Assembly (NCBI GenBank): GCA_015680685.1
Contig: MNCI01002737.1
Location: 245,667-284,144, forward strand
Direction: 5' to 3'
DNA: 38,478 nucleotides
Origin: Gnetum montanum
Taxonomy: Eukaryota; Streptophyta; Gnetopsida; Gnetales; Gnetaceae
The notes beneath the pieces were generated by a model. That model was not told where the DNA came from. It worked only from the letters and a program-made list of their open reading frames with translations, and did not search any database. Numbering within the stretch: the stretch's first letter is position 1; each line of letters begins with the position of its first letter. This document shows positions 1-8,906 of this stretch, in pieces. The position numbers and the translations under genes are program-made.

Positions 1-702
1 AACACTGAACAAGTTAAAGTACTGGATTTCTACCGCGATGATCGAATTAGCTCTTCAGTGCCACCATTAGCTTTACCTAAGGGAATCACACTGCCCCAGT
101 TAACCAAGTACAACAGGAAGGGAGATCCGAATGCTCACTTAGTCACATTTCGATCAGAAACTCTATTGCTTCAAGCTTGGCCCCATGCAATCTTGCTAGT
201 GTTCACTATGTCCTTAATGGGTGTAGCCTTAGACTGGTACCGAGCCTTGCCTTGTAACTCCATATCCTCTCTAGAGGATATGTTACATCAGTTCGTTACC
301 CGGTTTAAGTACAACCTCAAGCTTGAAGCCACACTAGACAGTTTGATACAGGTGAAACAAGCACCACTTGAGCCTGTGCAAAAGTTCATCCAATGATGGA
401 GTGCAACCCTTAACGAACTTCATGAGCCCATCCATAAAAAGTATTTGCTTACGATTCTAAAGGGAGTCGTGAATGACTTCATTAAGTCAAAACTGTATTA
501 CCTAAGCGCTCAAACATTGAGTCAAGCATTCACACATATCAAGAACATTGAACAAGCTACACAAACTAGCAATGACCCCACCTATGTGGCTTACAAGAAC
601 CAACATGTTGCCAAACAAAAGGTAATAACGGAAACTGTGGCCGCAAGCACAAAAACAACTAACACCAGTACCAACCCGCCTACAATTGTGACATACAAGT
701 AA
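1..702 (+). pseudogene. gag: Ty3/gypsy Gag fragment
   Basis: The frame is open from base 1, so the true start lies left of the window. It reads as a plant gypsy Gag (Retrotrans_gag family): a PLPKG-like approach to the core (ALPKGITLPQL), then KGDPNAHL, a WYRALP segment and a DSLIQVKQ helix, in the order seen in Tat/Ogre-type Gags. Gag is the RNA-packaging structural protein of the particle. One in-frame TGA at 394-396 interrupts it, and the same frame continues to the TAA at 700-702. The residue before WSATL is normally basic, so CGA to TGA is likely. No zinc knuckle or protease follows; within 60 bp an LTR tail begins, so the rest of the element is deleted. This Gag clearly differs from the gags at 2591, 12844 and 34842. 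Confidence 0.85.
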
Positions 703-759
703 GTTTGGGAAGATAATGATTAATCAACCCATCCTTGTTCCACACAGGCACGTAAGCAC

Positions 760-841
760 TTAGTCCCTGGAATTTGACCGGATCATGCGTGAAATGTTCA
801 TATTCGTATAGTTGAGGGTAGGGGTACCTCATCGCTCATCA
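760..841 (+). repeat. 3' tail of a gypsy LTR
   Basis: About 80 bp match the last part of the LTRs ending at 2459, 9383 and 34685: a ttgaccggatc block, a tattcgtatagttgag block, ggggtacctc and a terminal ctcatca. No primer binding site follows; the next bases belong to a reverse-strand element, so this is a 3' LTR end. The interval 703-759 between the gag fragment and this tail has nothing recognisable. U3 and R of this LTR are missing. Confidence 0.75.
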
Positions 842-960
842 ACAATGGATAGGTATGAGATTATTGACTAACTAGGAATTACTCATGTTATAGTATGGGA
901 TTGAACAAAACAAAATTGGGACATAGACATAAAATTACAAAAGGCAAAATTTGTTGGACC

Positions 961-1398
961 TCATGTAGTTTCCGGTGGTGGTGGCTTCTCCATGGGTGTC
1001 TTTCCTTTGTTTTGCACTCTAGGCTTCTGAAATTGATACCTTTGAAGAAGCACCTAAAGTTTCTCTTTTTCTATCTAAGGATCATGAGCCGTCCATGCTA
1101 ATGTTCCAATGTTTGATGGAATTGGCACTTCCCACGGACATGGCAGTTACAGGAACACTTAATTGGCCTTGACATACCATGTCGTAAATAGCCACCATTC
1201 CTCTTCATAGGCTTTGGCCCTGACCTCTCCACCTTTTGCTTAGCTAGATTATGCAATGACAGAAGTTTCCTGATGGATACTAAATGATTGTGCCTCCTGC
1301 TCTGCATGTTTTGCATGATGTCCTTGGGCTCTACCTCCTCTCGGGAATTTAGCTGCACCTTGAGAAGGTCCTCCTTATTGTCCTCTTTTAGGAGCCAT
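961..1398 (-). pseudogene. ORF3 of element B, internally shortened
   Basis: On the minus strand ATG at 1398-1396 opens a frame that starts MAPKRGQ and runs in one phase to TGA at 963-961. That is 146 codons, with several stops inside. The first ~55 codons match ORF3 of element A (GPSQG, EQEAQSFSIHQE). The last ~60 match the C-terminus of ORF3 in element E: a PCPWEVPI segment, then IG and AWT, then a proline run. The ~700-codon middle part seen in E is absent, so this is an N-plus-C remnant made by in-frame deletion. Function is unknown; it sits where env-like ORFs sit in Athila and Sirevirus elements. Open frames on this strand in other phases are shadows. Confidence 0.7.
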
Positions 1399-1472
1399 CT
1401 ATAATCACAAAAGGAATGATTGTTAGTAAGGTTATTTAAAGAAATTTGGTTATCTTATACCTTACTCATTAC
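1399..1472 (-). promoter_or_regulatory. Candidate leader intron of ORF3 (element B)
   Basis: Minus strand. The interval starts with an AAAG|GTAATG donor-like site at 1472, has a perfect TACTAAC branch point at 1428-1422, and ends in ttatAG at 1400-1399, directly before the ORF3 ATG. The branch A lies 24 nt from the AG. Length is 74 nt, near the lower limit for plant introns. A second donor-like AAG|GTAT lies at 1460. Acceptor and branch point recur at the same place in elements A and E. Confidence 0.55.
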
Positions 1473-1531
1473 CTTTAATAAATGTTTAATTCATTTCTTA
1501 GTGTTTGATGAATCATGATTCATTAGGCCAT

Positions 1532-1613
1532 GATACCGCACCTGCAATATTGCGTATGCGATATCGGGTACGTGATATCGCGGCCTGGCTAGCAATATCG
1601 TATGTGTGATATC
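1532..1613 (+). promoter_or_regulatory. U3 array of six phased GATATC-like hexamers
   Basis: Hexamers start at 1532 (GATACC), 1546 (AATATT), 1560 (GATATC), 1574 (GATATC), 1594 (AATATC) and 1608 (GATATC). The intervals are 14, 14, 14, 20 and 14 bp. The consensus RATATY is palindromic. Spacers are 8 bp, except the fourth, which is 14 bp. The same intervals occur with a different hexamer in the LTRs starting at 26533 and 33763. Probably binding sites of a dimeric or oligomeric factor; the factor is unknown. Confidence 0.8.
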
Positions 1614-1631
1614 GTGACTCCTATGCGGGCC

Positions 1632-1639
1632 TATAAATA
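1632..1639 (+). promoter_or_regulatory. TATA box of 5' LTR (element A)
   Basis: TATAAATA follows a gggcc block. It begins 24 bp after the start of the last U3 hexamer, the same distance as in the other LTRs of this window. It would position transcription of the genomic RNA in R. Confidence 0.8.
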
Positions 1640-2351
1640 CACATGTAGGCGCATGGAGTTAGGAGTCAATTTTTAGAGTTAGAAAAGTAGCTTATTTTAG
1701 AAGTTAGCTTTCATTTTTAGTTCTTCTCAACCCTTTCTCCCAGTGCATGCCCACAGTGTGATGATTGTAATTGTATGGCATCCTTTATTTGAGTGTGACG
1801 TACTTGGACACGCACATGACCGAAAATAAAGATCAAGATTACTTCATCATTGTAGCATTTACTTAGTTTAATTATTTAATTGTTATTATTTAATTATTAT
1901 TTTTGTAGTTAATGCCTCTTCACCCTAAACTCCTTAAATGCAGAATGAGTACGACTTGATCATGAGCATTCAAGTGTGACTACTTGGTATCCCAGAAGCG
2001 TACCTAGGCCATGCGCTTGGTTATCCCAGTGGTAGTTGTGCACGAGGTCCAAGATGTGTATGGATGATTAAGGAACAGATGCTCATCACACTTAGGCTAG
2101 CTTAGATTCTCTCTCCCTATCTCCTATTAGCTTAACTCTCTCTCCCTTTTTCCTCTTAGTTAAATTAAAGTTATTTTTCATTGCCTCCAAGAATAGCACT
2201 AGGTTAGAAACCACATCATACACCTCACTTTGGACTAAATCATACGTGAAAAAGCATATAGTAGTCCAGGTGGGAAGACAGTGAATTGCAATCAACAAGT
2301 AACTATCTAGATACCACAACTAGCCTGTCTGCGGAGTTCGACCGGATCGTG

Positions 2352-2458
2352 TGTGAACCACTTGTATTCATATGGTTGAGTGTAGGGGTACCTTGCCACT
2401 CATCNTGTGAACCGCTTGTATTCATATGGTTGAGTGTATGGGTACCTTGCCACTCATC
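2352..2458. other. N-flanking 53-bp duplication, probable assembly join
   Basis: Bases 2352-2404 and 2406-2458 are the same 53 bp with two mismatches, separated by a single N at 2405. No other LTR copy in the window has this duplication. It looks like two contig ends placed side by side without merging. Confidence 0.85.
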
Positions 2459-2460
2459 AT

Positions 2461-2478
2461 TGGCACCATTGCCGAGGA
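2461..2478 (+). other. Primer binding site of element A
   Basis: TGGCACCATTGCCGAGGA lies one base after the LTR end. From memory it is the decayed form of the TGGCGCCGTTGCCGGGGA-type site that follows Athila/Tat-type LTRs and is usually assigned to tRNA-Asp. The changes are G to A transitions. Confidence 0.75.
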
Positions 2479-2590
2479 TGGTGCTAGTTATCTATATTAG
2501 TTACATCATATAAGATCTTTGTAACAAAGTACTCACGATATATCTCTTAAAAAGAAGTAATTTTAATAAATCACACAGAAATTCACAACA

Positions 2591-4582
2591 ATGTCTCTCT
2601 CACAAGATTATGATAATGCAACAATCGGTAAGTTAATTCATTAGAGAACCAACGAATTATATGATGAAGAAGACAAACTTTGGAGTACTCAATCTGATGT
2701 AGGGGTTTCCTATGCACATAAATGAAGACAACATCATCCCAACTCATGAATTCATAACCTACCCAATGATGATGAACCCCTACTGGCCACTAAGAGCCTA
2801 ACACATACACAAGAGGCTGTTTGAATATCCCGTAGGCATCGCAAGGAAAGCTTTCTACCCAGGCTTGACTTAAACAACTTTCCCAAGTTCTTAGGAGGCT
2901 ATGAATTAGATCTGCAACAACATTTATGAGTCTTCTATGATGCTTGTGCATGGAACAACATTAATAATGGATGGCATAAACTTAAGTTCTTTCCTATGAC
3001 ACTTGTTGGCCACACAAAAGTATGGTATTGGTCCTTAAAACCAAAATCAATCTGACGTTGGGCAATACTGGTAGAGCTCTTCAACAAAAGATATCAAACT
3101 TATGCAAGAGTGTCAGCCTTGAGGAAAAAAATCCAAGAGTGAAAACAAGCACAACATGAACCCTTGGACATGATTTTAGAAAGATATTATGCATTTTTAA
3201 ATAACTGCCCAAGCCATGAGTTCTCCAAGGAAAGGCTAATGTACCACATTATTAATGGGCTCCATAATGAAACAAGGGAAACCCTAGGGATGTATGTTTG
3301 AGGTCAACTATACGAGCTACGGACCCACCAACTCCAAGAGCTTATTAAGCAGGTAGCAAAAGAAGAAGGAGAAATGGATAGATGGGAGAATGTTAAAAAA
3401 TCTCAATGGGACCAAAATTTCAACCTAACAAAGGTCCATAATCAAGAAAAGGAGAAATCAACTCACCTTAAGGAGGTGGAACCATCTTTGCCAGTAATAT
3501 AATCACTAGATGAAGTAGAGGCAAAGAGAAATGGGATGATGGAATGGATACATAAAAAATGTAGAGAATATGGCAACATTATCGGAGGTAGAGTCATGAA
3601 GAACCAAGACGTAGGATAGAATACCACTAGATAATTGGAAAGAAGGGTTGAAGAAAATAAGAGCTGAACTGCCAATTATACGTACTAATGCAACATTTGC
3701 TTGTACGATCACCCCAAGGGCCAATGCCCAATCTTGTCACATTTGCGTGAGCATTGGGAACAAATGTTACATCCAGAGTTCATACAAAAATACTATGTTC
3801 GATTACAGTGGCAACAATCCTAGTCACGGGGGAGGCCACCCTTGAATTGGGTACACCCTTCATATCATCCAAACCCAAGTGCTTATCAAGTTCAACATCT
3901 TGTTTCCCAAACTGGGTCAACATCCTCTATCTCACCACATTATTATCATTCTCCTAAATATTATCAACCCATATCCTTTCCAACAAGACCACCACCTTTA
4001 GTACCTTACACTCAATTTCAACATTCTCATCCTTCACCTCCTTCTGTATCACCACCAATTGTACCTGAAGGATTTGCATCACAACATCAATACATGAACG
4101 TTACTTGTGTTGCTACTGTCAACAATAGTGGAAACTCTCTACAACACCAAAGGTATCCCTTCTTTAGACATGATCATAGAAAGGGATAGCACAGTTCTGA
4201 GACCACTGCATCTTCCAACACAGCACAAGCCCAACATTGTGGTGCATCTTTCTCCTCGAATCCAACACCTCATGTTACCCTATCAAGGCAACCACTCAAT
4301 ACTCTAACAACTATGGGGCCCAATGAATATTGCCATGTAGGGAGACATATCGATCCTTGCATACCATCTTATGGTCACAAGTACCATAGTGGGTCAACTT
4401 CGTATCAATTAACCACACCTTATAACCTGTCCCACTATGCCAACTTTAATCCAGTGTGTGAACTCCAATGGGGTAAGTATGATCGAGTTCAAATATTTCC
4501 AACATGCAAGGATCCCAACCTTTCATCTATTAATCCTAGTTATGCTCAACCATTTAGTAATGGAGGGTATCCTCCATTCTAA
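2591..4582 (+). pseudogene. gag: Gag of element A
   Basis: ATG at 2591 starts MSLSQDYDN, the same start as the gag on the other strand at 12844. Order: acidic N-terminus; a core with NNFPKFLGGYELDLQ, YDACAWNNI and LVGHTKVWYWSLKP; an RRKIQEWKQ-like segment (W is now a stop); RETLG and a Glu/Lys-rich helix; a knuckle CNICLYDHPKGQC; then a long Pro/Ser/Tyr/His-rich tail ending GGYPPF and TAA at 4580-4582. The knuckle is CX2CX3HX4C, one residue short of the usual CX2CX4HX4C. Many stops (TGA/TAG at former W, TAG/TAA at former Q or R) and a few frameshifts make it non-functional. No protease follows. The nearest relatives in the window are element B's gag and, more distantly, element D's. Confidence 0.85.
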
Positions 4583-5940
4583 CAAGTAGGACTAATAAAT
4601 ATTTTTCCTTTTCTTTAATTTTACAATTTTTTATTTTCTTGTTTTTCATTTTTCAAATTGTTGTTTCATCTTTTCTATGATTGTTTTATCTTTTTATCAG
4701 TTATCTCATCTACAAATAAAGCACTGATGTGACTCATTGGTCAAGATGTTGTTCTATGCTATCAAGTCTCAGGTGACTAATTATTTGGACAGTGAGCCCA
4801 TAACATCCATCCAACCATTCTATTAATAAGAGGTTCTACTCTGGGTGCAATGATATTCCCGATGTCATTAAAACTTAAAGTAATTTTGTGCTCATTATGT
4901 CGAGAGCAAAGAAGGATGGACCAGGAGGGAATGGCCAGGGTGTGACATCAATGGGACTTGTGGATTCTCTTTGGTGACATCTGTAGGAGTTATCATGTAG
5001 CCTGGTTGTACTAAGCTCTTTGTAGATCTAACAAAAAATGGAAGTAAGAGTAATCAAAAGACACTTAATCAAGAAAACTCAATGCTATTTTAGGGGGTTC
5101 TACTAGAAAGACATGCACCCATGCCTAAAGGTAGGTGGCTTCTTTGGATTAAGAATTGACATAAAAAAAAAACAAGCATGTGTGCCGCAAAGCAAAAATC
5201 ACTCCTCCCTTGGATGAAATGCCAAGTGATCGTATGCCTTGCTATCATGATGCTCTTATGGTTGTCCATCATTGGACGAAATAATGCGATGTCATTGATT
5301 GAAGGAATGAACTTGGTCCTGATTTTGGAGCGATAGGCTAATGACACATTAATCACGTCCTACATTCAGGATTCATTGTGCCCTAGGTCAGTTACCTCAT
5401 GTCCCAATCTCTACAATCCCTTCTACAATTCGCCTCATCTCGCTGTTTGTGTATTTTTGACTTGTGTCTTGTGTAGCATAGAATTCCTACCTCATCATGG
5501 TAGTATCAACATGTGTGTGTTGTGTTGCATTAGTGTAGATTACATTTTACCCTTCTAGTACCTATGGACATTTTAAGGTATGGTTACTCAAGGGCATCAT
5601 AGGTAGGAACCTGCTTTGGGGAGGATCCACTTATGTGACTTTTGTAATTTGCACTCGTAACACATTATCCTCACATCATTTTATACCCTCCGAGTATTGT
5701 ATTGCACCATTATTCTTTCCCTTATCATCCTTTTGGTTCATTTTTTAATGTTCCTATGTACCAACACATGTCCTTATTCCTCATACTCTTCATGACTTTC
5801 ATTGCTAGATTTTACACCATTATACTTTTTGTGCCTTCAAGCTTGATCAATATTACCCTGGACCCTTTACATTGACCCAAAGTCCTCCATTTATACCATA
5901 GAATTTTAGAGATTTGTCAATTTTTCTAAGTATCCTACTT
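4583..5940 (+). other. Post-pol spacer of element A, no gene
   Basis: This non-coding stretch begins with a T-rich run and matches, on the minus strand, 10719 to 9384 of element B. More weakly it matches 21631-23080, which follows the integrase of element E. Shared landmarks are a gtgagcccataacatcc block near 4795 and a ggggaggatccactta block near 5618. Gag therefore joins the region that normally follows integrase. Open frames here on both strands are not conserved as protein. Confidence 0.75.
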
Positions 5941-5952
5941 TAAACAGGCCAT

Positions 5953-6026
5953 GTTATCGCGTCCAACACGGTATTAGAGCAACGCTATCGCGTACACGAT
6001 ATTGCGTCACACCAAACTATATATAT
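5953..6026 (+). promoter_or_regulatory. Internal LTR-like promoter before ORF3 (element A)
   Basis: Hexamers GTTATC (5953), GGTATT (5970), GCTATC (5984) and GATATT (5998) are spaced 17, 14 and 14 bp. A TATATATAT box begins at 6018, 20 bp after the start of the last hexamer. The hexamer class is that of element A's own LTR (RATATY), not that of elements D and E. A leader follows (6027-6277) that aligns with the leader of element E (catttgcaa, a ttttcaaatttt stretch, accataactc). I infer a promoter for an ORF3 transcript. Element B lacks this block. Confidence 0.65.
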
Positions 6027-6277
6027 GGCTCCCCCTCATGAATGTCAACATCATTTGCAACTATTTATGTGGGGGAGTTTTTCAAATTTTCTTCCACATA
6101 TAGCGAGTTGTGCAACGCGTGATCTACCAACCATAACTCACTCGCTAGTGCTCCGATTTTCTTTCGATCGAACCTATATGAACTTGGAGTGTTCAGCTTA
6201 GTCATGGGGGAGGGGTACACTCTGAATTGTGCATAAATTTTTCAAAATTCATCATCACCCAAAGGAAACTATTAAGG

Positions 6278-6532
6278 GTAATTAATTATAAAAAAATGAT
6301 AATAAACATGTGCCAAAAATAGTTTCATCTCCTCACCTACACTAGGAAATTAAATTTTAAAGCCACCTAATCAAATTAAGGGGCCCAATATTAAAACTTT
6401 TAAGGAACATTTTGATAAGATTTTCGAACACTAGATCACACAAAATAAGAAACAAATCCATGAAGGCAGAAGTAAGGTATAACTTAAATTTTGTTAACAA
6501 CCTTACTAATGGGTGGCCTCGTGTGATTGCAG
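6278..6532 (+). promoter_or_regulatory. Candidate leader intron of ORF3 (element A)
   Basis: Donor-like AAGG|GTAATT at 6278, branch-like TACTAAT at 6504-6510, acceptor ttgcAG at 6531-6532 directly before the ATG at 6533. Branch A to AG is 23 nt. Length is 255 nt. A second donor-like AAG|GTAT lies at 6477, which would give an intron of only 56 nt. The same branch point and acceptor occur in elements B and E. Confidence 0.55.
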
Positions 6533-7579
6533 ATGACCCCTAAACTTGGACAACAAGAAGGACCCTCTCAAGGTGTGTCTAAGTGACCCAGGAGAGGTAG
6601 AGGACAAGCATCTCCCAAACAACATGTAGAGCAGGAGGTGCAATCATTCAGTATTCATCAAGAGATTTCTGCTAGTGCGCAGTTAGTACAAGTGGAAGGA
6701 GGAGCTACTGAAGTGCCTGAACAAGGACAACACCTCATGTTGTCCCCAAAGTGTGTCCAGGCTATCCGAGAAAGGTCCGTGTTAGCAGCTGTGATCATGG
6801 AATTAAACTTTGGACCTTTCATGAAATTCGCTCTTGATGTTGTTAGGGATCAACTCAAAGGGTCTCCATTATGGCCTATCCTCTCTAAAAGTGATGCCTA
6901 GTACTTAGAAGAAACATACCAATTTTGGCACAATAAGAAAGAAGGCACCACAGTTGACATTTGTGGTGTGTTTGTCAATTTTTTTGCCAAAGACATTTTA
7001 GAAGTGTTAAACCTTTTGAATATAGGGCCAAAAGTTGTTGCTCACCAGTCCACTCACTTTGATGCTGATGCACGAAGAGTTTGGTTGGACAAGGCATACG
7101 GCAAAGAGGACAAGACATATGGAGAGTTGATGTTAGAAGAAAGGATATACTTCAAGATTGGCACTTATCACATCTTTGCCACGAGAGGATTAAAAAGAAT
7201 CTCAACATATGTTGCAAGAGGAAGTGCGATATTGATGGGAAAGGCTAATGCTAATGTTCCTCATCTATATCTCATGAAGATCTTGAGGTGGTTTGAAAAA
7301 TGCAAGACAAGGAAGTTCATGTTGCCCTTCCCTTGTCTCATCAGGAAGCTGTGCAAACATGCTAGTATTTTGGGGTACACTAATGACATCCTCAGAAGAG
7401 CCCAAAATGCTTTATTCGCTGAACCGCTGAAGCCACTAGCTCCAAGGAAAAGTACTGGTGAGACATTGGAGCCCAAACAGATGCTGGGGCCCACTGTAAC
7501 TCAAAATTCAGGGCCTAGCCAACTTCCAGGCATGAGGCCCAGTCAACAACAAGAAGCAGGGCCTAGCATGAGCCAGTAA
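6533..7579 (+). pseudogene. ORF3 of element A, env-position ORF
   Basis: ATG at 6533 follows an AG acceptor. The frame starts MTPKLGQQEG and runs in one phase to TAA at 7577-7579, 349 codons with two inner stops (6582-6584 and 6899-6901). Visible parts: basic N-terminus; SFSIHQE; NFGPFMKFALDVV; a WPI segment with YLEETYQFWHN; TTVDICGVFVNFFAKDI; a long helical middle; and a low-complexity C-terminal tail with repeated GPS motifs. The V-G-V-x-F pattern around 6950 is reminiscent of the plant transposon proteins encoded 3' of pol in gypsy elements (Pfam Transposase_32-like). That is a resemblance by eye only. Compared with element E it lacks the C-terminal coiled-coil half. No signal peptide or membrane segment is evident, so 'env-like' describes position only. 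Confidence 0.7.
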
Positions 7580-8024
7580 GATCAACCGCCACCACCACCG
7601 CAGGATTATCGACCACTGATGAGCCATCTTGAAACACAATCAATTTTGGGGCTTTCCTGATTCAACACTGTCCCCAAGCTTGAACATGGATCCTGGCAAG
7701 CACGGCGTCATGTTGGGCCATGTAGACGACATGACACCCTGGAAGTCCTAACGCTAGTGAGGCTGCTATGGGTCGGTTCACCATCCTTTGCAGCATAGTC
7801 AATGCAGCACCCAATCACAAGGCCAATTTGCACAAACAAAGCACTAGAGATGGACCGTACAGTCTAACAAATTTTCTATCTTTCGAGTTGCCAAGCTTAT
7901 TAAGCTTTCTAGCTTACCTAGCTTGACACAAGCCCCGGTCGATGGTCCACCTAAGGCACAAACTAAAAGCAATCAAAAGTGCTCAAGATGGAAAAAACAG
8001 TTTGGCAATTTTTCTACTATGGGG
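7580..8024 (+). other. Non-coding 3' region of element A
   Basis: After the ORF3 stop a short proline-coding remnant appears (ccgccaccaccaccgc), as in the ORF3 C-termini of B and E. After that I see no coding, structural or repeat signal until the palindrome array at 8025. Confidence 0.5.
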
Positions 8025-8880
8025 CTTGCTATGCTACGCTATGCTACACAGTGCAGCAAGCTATGTGGTATTTAAACAGTGAAAAATGATGAATTAGATA
8101 CATGAGATGCAGTTGGCACATATTTGGGCCTTGAAGGCATCTGTCCCACTTTACCCTTGAAGCATGTCCAACATGAAGCAAGAGAATCAAGCAAAATTCC
8201 ATCCAAAATCACTTTGAATTAAGTGCTATGCTGTGCTATGCTGCATATCGTAGCATGGTGTAGCAAAGCACTAGCATGATTGAACCTTCTCTTAGGTGGT
8301 CTTGACATAGAAAGCATAATGGCCTATGTCCTGACCATGAAGAATGCTTATTCTACTTCAACCTCAAGGCATGACTGAGATTCCCTAGGCAAAACACTTG
8401 CAAAAAAAGTCGCAATTCACACAAAACTGGTTGCTATGCTGTGCTACGCTACACAGCGTAGCAAGGCTCCATCAACTTGTTTCAGCAAAAGAGTTGCGCT
8501 TGGCCATGCTTCAGCCTCCAAGACTGCTTGCCCCACTTCGCCCACAGGGCCCAACCAAAGTGTTCTAATAAAATGATTGCAAACTATGGCTTAGGTTCAT
8601 GTAAAAATGGCTGTTACATTGTGCTATGTTGCATAGCGTAGCAAGGGATCTAAAGAGGAAAGGTGTCCTAGATATGAAAATAGGAAGTCTCAGGCTCCTT
8701 TGACATCAAAGGTAATGATTGGTTATCGAAATTTCTTGCTTTGCCCGATCTTAGAGGGGTATTCTTAGCCTTCGCACAATATTGGCATCAAAAATTGTTG
8801 CTATGCTACGCTACGCTGCACAGCGTAGTAGGCGGGTTTTTCACACTACTCCGCTACGCTAAACAACGTGAGTGGCGTAA
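8025..8880 (+). repeat. ~190-bp tandem repeat array with a palindromic core
   Basis: Five copies of an imperfect palindrome of the type TTGCTATGCT ... AGCGTAGCAA start near 8025, 8224, 8431, 8612 and 8797 (intervals 199, 207, 181, 186). A partial sixth lies at 8848-8880. Sequence between the palindromes also aligns, for example a gcccca/tccca-cttCgccc block, so the repeat unit is the whole ~190 bp. The best stem is at 8431-8464. It sits between ORF3 and the 3' LTR of element A. Function unknown. Confidence 0.75.
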
Positions 8881-8906
8881 CACTTGAAGAAAAGGCCATG
8901 GGATAT

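Larger units (their letters stand above)
842..1505 (-). mobile_element. Distal part of reverse gypsy element B
   Basis: Read on the minus strand, this piece continues element B across the insertion of element A. It holds the end of a leader intron, ORF3 (1398 to 961) and about 120 bp of 3' untranslated sequence. That sequence resembles the stretch after ORF3 of element E (tagttagtcataat-like, near 26390). B stops at 842 where a forward LTR tail abuts, just before its expected polypurine tract and 3' LTR. Those should lie left of the window. Confidence 0.75.
1506..2459 (+). repeat. 5' LTR of element A
   Basis: Begins TGATGA and ends TCATCA, a perfect terminal inverted repeat, and is followed one base later by a primer binding site. 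U3 has a phased hexamer array (1532-1613) and TATAAATA at 1632-1639. U5 shares nearly all of 1916-2459 with the 3' LTR at 8907-9383. In the first ~155 aligned bases I count about a dozen differences, mostly transitions. The last part contains a 53-bp duplication around an N (2405) that is probably artificial, so the real length is near 900 bp. Confidence 0.9.

Noticed and set aside
1098-1358. 86-codon reverse frame starting MQLNSREE
   Set aside because: It overlaps ORF3 of element B in another phase; the ORF3 phase, not this one, matches elements A and E.
5943-6240. Internal promoter of A as a nested solo LTR
   Set aside because: No TGATGA/TCATCA ends or target duplication, and the leader after the TATA does not match R/U5. 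The leader does align with the leader of E.
8025-8880. CRISPR-like appearance of regularly spaced palindromes
   Set aside because: The intervening sequence is itself repeated and diverged, the spacing is too long and variable, and the context is a plant retrotransposon.
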